64,000 bases of DNA from Rhizophagus clarus. Taxonomy: Eukaryota; Glomeromycota; Glomeromycetes; Glomerales; Glomeraceae. The stretch is from contig BLAL01000053.1 of assembly GCA_015698045.1 (NCBI GenBank), positions 250,501-314,500 on the forward strand. The letters run 5' to 3'. The first letter of the stretch is position 1; each line of letters opens with the position of its first letter. This document shows positions 57,051 through 64,000 of this stretch, piece after piece. The notes beneath the pieces are model-generated. The model saw nothing but the letters and a program-made list of their open reading frames with translations, was not told the DNA's origin and made no database searches. Made by a program: the position numbers and the translations under genes.

Positions 57051-59070
57051 AATTAGCCAATGAAATTTTTTTATAAATCACATGATTGTGGTGTTGAGCA
57101 ATGTCGATAATTAATAAAAAAAATGTTAAATCATTTTTATTAAAAAGATTAAAATAAAACTAATATTATTTTTATTAAAAGTAAATAACAAAATGATTAA
57201 TAAAATTATTTTTATTAAACTATCAATAGAAAAGTATTAATATCATTTTTACTTTAATATAAAAGTATTTATATCATTTTTGTCAAAAAAAGATTAATAA
57301 AAAGTGACTAATATTGTTTTTTTGCTAAATGATTATGCATTTTTTTTTATTAAAATTACTTAAATTAATTTGTTTTAATTATTTACTTGATAAAAATTAA
57401 TAATGTAACAAATGCTTTAGCAGTTTATTTATTAAACTGGATAATTAAAAAATACTAATTTTTTTATTGATTTATTCTATTAGACTGAAATAATTAATTT
57501 ATTTTTCTAATGGATTAATAATGCTTATTTTTAACGGATAAATATTTTTTTTAACAGGTTAATAATTCATTTTTTTTAATGGATTAATTTTTTTTAACTG
57601 GTTAATAATTCTTTTTTTCCCGGATTAAATAATTTATTTTTTTTAAAAAAAACAATTTTTAGTGGTTTTAAATTGAATACTTTAATTTCTTTTACCTTTT
57701 CTTTATGATTTATTAAATCGAATAGTTAAGTTTATTTAATTTTTTTTAACAGTTTATTAAACTGTATAAATCAAAAAATCAATTTTATTTTTTTTTTAAT
57801 AATTTATTTAAACTGGATAATTAAATTATTAGCTTATAATCAGATGATTAAAAAAAAATAATTTATTTTTTAGTGATCAATTAAACCAGATAGTTAAAAA
57901 AAGATTTTTTTTGATTTTATTAAACTAAATAACTTGAAATTATAATTTTGTGCTGTTAAGTTGAATGTTTCAGTAATAATTATTCTTTTAACGGTTTATA
58001 GACTAAAAATTTTAAGTAAATAAATTGAATAAAATTAATTTTTTTAAGAGATTTTTTAACTACTTAATACTTAATTTAACGGTTTATTAAATCAATAATT
58101 AAAAAATTTATTTATTAAACCAAATTTCTGGTTTAAAAAAAAAATAATTTATTTGTTATTATTCAGGTAAAAGAACTGTTAAGAAATAAATTATTGAAAG
58201 TAAGCCATTTTTTTTAATGATTTTAAGTTAAATAACGAAAAATTGATCTTTTTTTTTTTTTTTAAAAAAAAAAAAATGCTCTATTTTTTTAATTATTTTC
58301 TTAAAAATGGCGTATTTTTTAAAATAGTTTTAACTATTTTTTTCAAATTGTTTTCAATTATTTTAATAGAAAAGTGATTTTTTTTAATCATTTCACTTAA
58401 AAAAAATGATTTTTTTTTAGTTGTTTAATTGAAAAAATAAAAAAAAAAACAATTTTTTCTTTAATTATTTGATTAAGAAAAATGATTTTTTTTCTATAAT
58501 AAAAAAATGAATTTTTTTATGGTTTTTAAAACTACCTAATGCTTGATTTAACAATCATTAAACCAAATAATTAAAAAAATTTGTTTATTAAACCAAATGA
58601 TTAATAATTTATTTTTAACAGTTTTTTAACCGAATACTAATAAATTCATTAAAAAATTATTATTTTTTTTTTTTTTTAAACTGGAAAATCAAAATAAAAT
58701 AAACTATTTCTTAAACAATTTTTAAACTGAATAACTAAAAAAATTATTTTTCTTTTTTTTTAAAAAAACAAAATATTCTATTGTTTATCATTTTTACCAT
58801 TGTTTCAATAATAAAAAAACAATTGTTTTTCTTAATTAAATTGTTTTGTTTAAAAAAAATGACTTTAGAAAAAACAAATTTTTCTTAATTATTTTGATTA
58901 AGAAAATAATTTTCTTGATTGTTAATCGTTTTGACATTTTAATGAAAAAAATAACAAAAATGATTAATTATTTAATAAAAAAAATAATTTTATGTTTATT
59001 TTTTTCTTTCTCTAATATAACCTATTTAATAATTTTCTTTAGTCCTGGTTGTTTTTTTGGCAGAATTTAT
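57051..59070. repeat. 2-kb AT-only degenerate repeat field
   Basis: Words such as GGTTTATTAAACTGGATAAT, TAAAAAAATGATTTTTT and ACGGTTTATTAAACC recur irregularly, with A or T runs in almost every line. Similar words occur at 3370-3620 and 36730-36830. The frame 58846-59073 is part of this low-complexity sequence. No gene. Confidence 0.55.
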
Positions 59071-59720
59071 TAATAAACTTTTGTTTTTAGCGGGTACAAT
59101 TGATGGTTTTCTTAATAGGATCAACGAAATTAAAAAGTAGGATCAACGAAATTAAAAAAATTTGCAGAAACTTATTATTTGATGACTCAACTAAACATGC
59201 AATGAAAGTGGCACAGGAAGGCCTAAATCGCAATTTTACTCTTTTGATGTCAAAAGAAGCCTAAGCATAAGCATATGCATTATTCATTATGCATAAATGC
59301 TTTAAGCTTTAAGCATTATTATAAAACGCATTTCTCGAGTTCACATTGCGTATTTCCTAATTCAGACGATTTTATATTGAGTCTTGAAGATCAGTACAAC
59401 TGAAAATCCAAATTGAAAAAGTTGATTAATTTAGAAATGATCTAATCACTTCAAAATCTTCTTTACGCTAAAAAAAGATTGATAATCTATAATAAATCAC
59501 CTGACTGTATTTGATCTGAACCGTAAAATATCGGTTCAGTCCAGATTAAAAATTAGGTTCTGGTTCCAGTCTGGATCTACACTAATGAACTGATCCAGAT
59601 CTGAACTGAAACTTCAGTTCAGATCCAGTTCCTTGCAAAAACTGACCTGATCTGACCTGTTCGGAGTTTTAAACCAAATTAGTTATAGCTGCTGTCAATT
59701 AACTCTTTTTAAGCATTAAG
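59071..59720. other. Spacer with two motif clusters
   Basis: Around 59260-59330 AAGCATAAGC, TGCATTATTCATTATGCA and TTTAAGCTTTAAGC form overlapping palindromes. From 59510 to 59660 GATCTGAAC, GGTTCAGTCC and CAGATCCAG words recur. Another AAGCATTAAGC lies at about 59712. Confidence 0.45.
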
Positions 59721-62700
59721 CATGACATATAATTCATTACAAGAAATTGAGAATGCCTTTGCTGAACCAGTATATGAAACAAAAGAAAATAAAAAAAAAA
59801 GATTGGACAATAAACAACAGGCTATAAGAAGTTCAATAAGTGACAACAGTCTCTTCAATCACAACTCACAACATCAAGAGTGATTATAAGTGCCACATTA
59901 AGAAAACAAAAGTCAAGAGCTACATTAACAGAAGAACAAAATGCAAATATTTTAACTCAAGATAGAATTAGTCACCAAATCCATTATGCTACAAAACAAG
60001 AGTATTTCAGAAACTGATTTTTAAAAGTTGGATGTTGCACTATAGATAATTATATTGAAAATATAATAAATGGAGATGAGATTGAAAATGGCCAGCACAA
60101 GTTCAAAGAAATGAATATTATTTGTAGACATTGTCATGCCTTAAAGTGGAAAAATGAATCAAAAGGATTTTATTGCTCAAATGGACAAATTATCTTAGCA
60201 CCTCTCTCCCCTTCTCCACAACATTTACACAGTCTACTTACAACTAATGATCCAATCACAAATGAACCCTATGTAAATCAGATAAGAGCATATAATCAGG
60301 TACTTGCATTTACATCTTTAGATGCAAATATTGATGAAAATCTTGCAAATGCCAAAGATGGAATTTATACCTTTAGCTTAATGCCAAGTATTGAAAATTC
60401 ACTACCATCATTTGCATAAATTTACTTTTATGATACAAATTTGGATAATCAACTTCAATGATGAAGTAGTCTTTTTCCAAATTTGAATATCAATATGCTT
60501 AGAATGTTACAAGAAGAATTACATAAAGTAAATCCAATTGTCAAGTCATTCATACATGCAGGAAATCAGGCCAAAAATGAATCAGACATTTCAAATATGA
60601 AGTTGATTATTCATAACACACATGAAAAGGATATGAGAAGATACAATCAACCAACTGCATCAGAAATTGCAGCAAATATACTTGATTCTGATAATTATAC
60701 ACCAGATAAAAAAGACATTGTCATAAAGACTTATAAAAAACAATTAAAGCGTATTTCTGAATTGAATGGTGCATATGACCCTTTATAATATCCTTTGCTA
60801 TTTCCTTATGATGAATATGGATGGCATGATAGTATTTTTAGAGCAAATGAAATTGAATCTGAGTCTGACTTAATGGAAATTAATGAAAATGAAATAGCTC
60901 AAATAATTGAAAATGAACCTGAAAATGAATCTGATAATGAAGATTTACTTACAATTCAAAGATCAATTAAAAAACGTAAATGAATTACAATTAGAAAATT
61001 TATAGTATATAGACTTCAAGTTAGAAATTTAAATAGGATAACAAGCATTCTACACCTTTCAGGAAGGTTGCTTCAACAGTATTAAGTTGATCAATATGCT
61101 AAATGGGAATCTAATAATTTAAGATGGTACAGAGAAAATCAGAAACATCTTAGAACTGAAATCTATTCAGGTTTGCAAGATATTATTTCAGAAGAAGATA
61201 TTAATACTGGTAATATTGAAAAAAAGGTAATCTTATCATCATCTTTTACAGGATCTGCTAGATATATGCAACAATTGTATCAAGATTCTATGGCAATTGT
61301 TAGAAAATTTGGAAAGCCTGATCTATTTATCACTGTTACTTGCAATCCAAAATGGCCTGAAATTACAAATGAACTTTTACCAAACCAACAAGCAAGTAAT
61401 CGTCCAGATTTAGTGGCAAGAATTTTTAAATTAAAATTAAAATTAATTACTAATAATCTTTTCAAAAAAGGTGTACTTGGAAAAGTTATAGCTTATGTTT
61501 ATGTAATTGAATTTCAGAAAAGAGGATTACCTTATGCACATATCTTAATGATATTGGCATCTGAAAATAAACCAAAAACACCAGAAGTTTTTAATAAATT
61601 AGTATATGCAAAAATTCCAGATAGAAATCTTCAACTATTATTATTTGAGACTGTTAATAAAAATATGGTTCATGGACCTTGTGGAGTTGTAAATTCTCAA
61701 TCACCTTGCATGATTAATGGAAAATGTAGTAAAAATTATCATCGTGAATTTGTTTCAATAACAAGCATAAATAAATATGGATATCCATTATATAGAAGAA
61801 GAAATAATGGACATACAATTACTAAAGGTAATAATACTCTTGATAACAGATGGATTGTTCCTTATAATCCATACTTATTTCAAAAATATAATTGCCATAT
61901 CAATGTTGAAATATGTTCAAGTATCCGATCAATTAAATATCTCTATAAATATGTTTATAAAGGTCATGATCATGTAATAGTTGCTATTAAAAATTCAAAT
62001 GATGAGATTGAAAAGTATCTTAATGCAAGATATGTTTTTGCATCTGAAGCATGTTGAAGATTATTTAATTTTGGTTTACAAGAAAGATCACATAAAGTTG
62101 AAAGACTACCAGTTTATTTGCCAAACCAACAATCTGTAATTTTTCAAAAAAATGAAAATGTACATACAATATTAGAAAATCCTCTCATACAAAATTAACC
62201 TGTTATTTTGAAATAAATGCAAGTAATCCTAATTTAAATTTGCATTATATAGATTTTCCAAAGTTTTTTATTTGGAAAGATAAAAACTGGCAACAAAGAA
62301 AGAAATAATGGAAAAGTAATTTCAAGAATGTATATGTGTAGTCCAAGAGATAAGGAAAGGTTTTATTTAAGAACTTTATTAACACAAGTTTCTGGAGCTA
62401 CTTCTTATGAATCAGTTCATACAATTAATGGAATTACTTATGATACTTATGAGGAAGCAGTACGACAACTTGGATTACTAGATGAGAAAAATAATGAATT
62501 TGACAAATGTCTTAAAGAAGCTGCAAGTTATCAAATACCATCAAAATTGCGACAACTATTTGCCACTATTTTATTATTTTGTGATCCTAGAGAATTTAAT
62601 GCTTCCAAACTTTCAGAAGATTATTTAGATAATTTAAATGAAGATTATTTATTTCAGCAGCAACAATAACTTAATGGAAGTGATTTATCTGATAATGATC

Positions 62701-64000
62701 ATGCAATTATAACTACAAAAACCTTGGCAAAAATTGAAAAATATCTTATATCTTATGGTAAAATGTTATCAGATTTTTCTATTATGAGTCCTGATTATTC
62801 ATTAATAGATGATTTTACACAAACAGATTTAATTGCAGAAGAAACTAATTATGATATTAATAAATTGCAAGAGATTTTATCCAAAGAAGATTCTTTAAAT
62901 ATTAATCAAAAAGCAATCTATAATACCATTATTAAAGCTATTAATAATGAAACTAATCAGACAGTTTTTTTCATTGATAATCCTGAAGGTTATGGGAAAA
63001 CCTTTCTATTTAATATGATTTTAGCAAAAGTAAGGTTAAATCACAAAATTGCCCTAGCTGTTGCATCATCTGGAATTGCAGCATTATTATTAGATGGTGG
63101 AAGAACTGCTCATTCAAGATTTAAAATTCCCATTCCATTAACTGAAAGTTCATTGTTACATATAAGCAACCAATCTGAATTGGCTAAATTAATTCATATA
63201 ACAAGTTTAATTATCTGAGATGAAGCACCAATGACTCATAAATTTGCTTATGAAGCAGTTGACAAAACATTCAGAGATATAACAGGAATTGAAGAACCAT
63301 TTGGTGGCAAAATTTTTATAATGGGTGGAGATTTTAGACAAATTTTACCAGTGGTTATTCAAGGAACACGTGGTCAAATTATAGATACATGCATAAAATC
63401 TTCAAGTTTATGGAAATATGTTAATATTATGCATTTAACTATAAATATGAGAATTCAAAATAATGAACAGCAAGAATTTGTAAATTATCTATTGCAAGTT
63501 GGTGAAGGAAAAAATAATATTGAAGAGGATATTATAAAACTATCTAATGATATAATTCTTAATAATAATCATATTGAATCATTAATATCTAAAGTCTTTA
63601 ATAATTTCAATATTAATTATAACAATGCTAATAATTATACTAATTTTATTAAAGATAGAGCAATACTTGCAACAAAAAATGAAGTTGTTAATGATATTAA
63701 TGAAAAAATTATCAAAGACTTTTCTGGACAGGCCCAAGAATTTCTATCAGCAGATTCAGTTGAAGATGAAGATTCAGTTCATCAAAATCTTTATCCTATA
63801 GAATTTTTAAAAACATTAACTCCAAGTGGAACTCCTCCTCATAAATTAATTCTTAAAGTTGATGCCCCTATTATGCTTTTAAGAAATATAAGTCCAATTG
63901 AAGGGCTATGTAATGGTACTAGACTAATAGTTAAAAGGTTTCAACAACATGTAATAGATGCAGAAATTTTAACAGGTTCTCATATTGACAAACGAGTATT
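59721..64000 (+). mobile_element. Degraded Helitron (Rep/helicase), continues past window
   Basis: A plus-strand Helitron-type protein is spread over frames 60111-60419, 60483-60788, 60795-60983, 61173-62057, 62328-62669, 62724-63218 and on to the window end. Helitron-like segments are ICRHCHALKW, YPLLFPYDEYGWH, FITVTCNPKWPEI, GLPYAHILMIL (normally His-x-His of the HUH nuclease, here Tyr first), YLYKYVYKGHD, the helicase loop NPEGYGKTF, DEAPM, GGDFRQILPVV and GLCNGTRLIV. Many breaks are nonsense changes where Q, R or W is expected; for example SEAC is followed by TGA, and TSLII by TGA before DEAPM. A frameshift lies near 62195. The copy is not functional. The 3' terminus lies outside the window and the 5' TC end was not found. 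Confidence 0.85.

Overview
The window looks like a scaffold from an arbuscular mycorrhizal fungus, most likely Rhizophagus or a close relative in Glomeromycotina. This rests on the very high AT content, genes cut by many short GT-AG introns, a large family of TKL-like kinases carrying an N-terminal 'NWTSGN..ID.FI' block, and degraded Helitron, hAT, piggyBac-like and retroelement copies between genes. The assignment is inferred from composition and family style; no search was run.

Left part (1-12 kb): a retroelement tail and a second retroelement-like insertion with an 18-bp perfect flanking repeat (1-2368), AT-rich spacer with a fold-back repeat, then a 10-exon gene (5124-10969). That gene is a row of nine zinc-ribbon plus kinase N-lobe modules, one per exon, followed by a single C-lobe. 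All nine introns are phase 0 at the same protein position. A two-module fragment of the same design lies reversed at 37.5-38.2 kb.

12-27 kb: a coiled-coil gene of about 1-kb internal repeats (minus; one nonsense and one frameshift), a four-exon gene with a 54-bp coding minisatellite (minus), a broken kinase copy, a collapsed copy of the coiled-coil gene, and a gene encoding two kinases in one chain (23108-26106). The last codons of that gene come from the terminal inverted repeat of a 935-bp TA-flanked DNA transposon.

27-42 kb: sparse spacer, an eight-exon short-chain dehydrogenase (30050-31499, minus), small DNA-transposon relics, a candidate 12-exon gene made mostly of 25-65-nt exons (33232-35439), and a nine-exon PP5-like phosphatase without TPRs but with a presequence-like N-terminus (39520-41322, minus).

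42-54 kb: a kinase-coiled-coil fusion (44214-46341, minus) with a broken neighbouring duplicate, another kinase of the two-kinase subfamily (46680-48179), and piggyBac-like, hAT and unknown-family relics. 54-64 kb: two head-to-head arrays of tiny exon-like blocks and similar introns (54.07-55.45 minus; 55.87-56.3 plus), a pyrimidine tract, 2 kb of AT-only degenerate repeats, and a nonsense-riddled Helitron running off the right edge.

The intact genes look like signalling components (kinases, a phosphatase) plus one oxidoreductase. The most novel-looking signals are the half-kinase exon array, the micro-exon arrays, and the transposon-derived kinase C-terminus.
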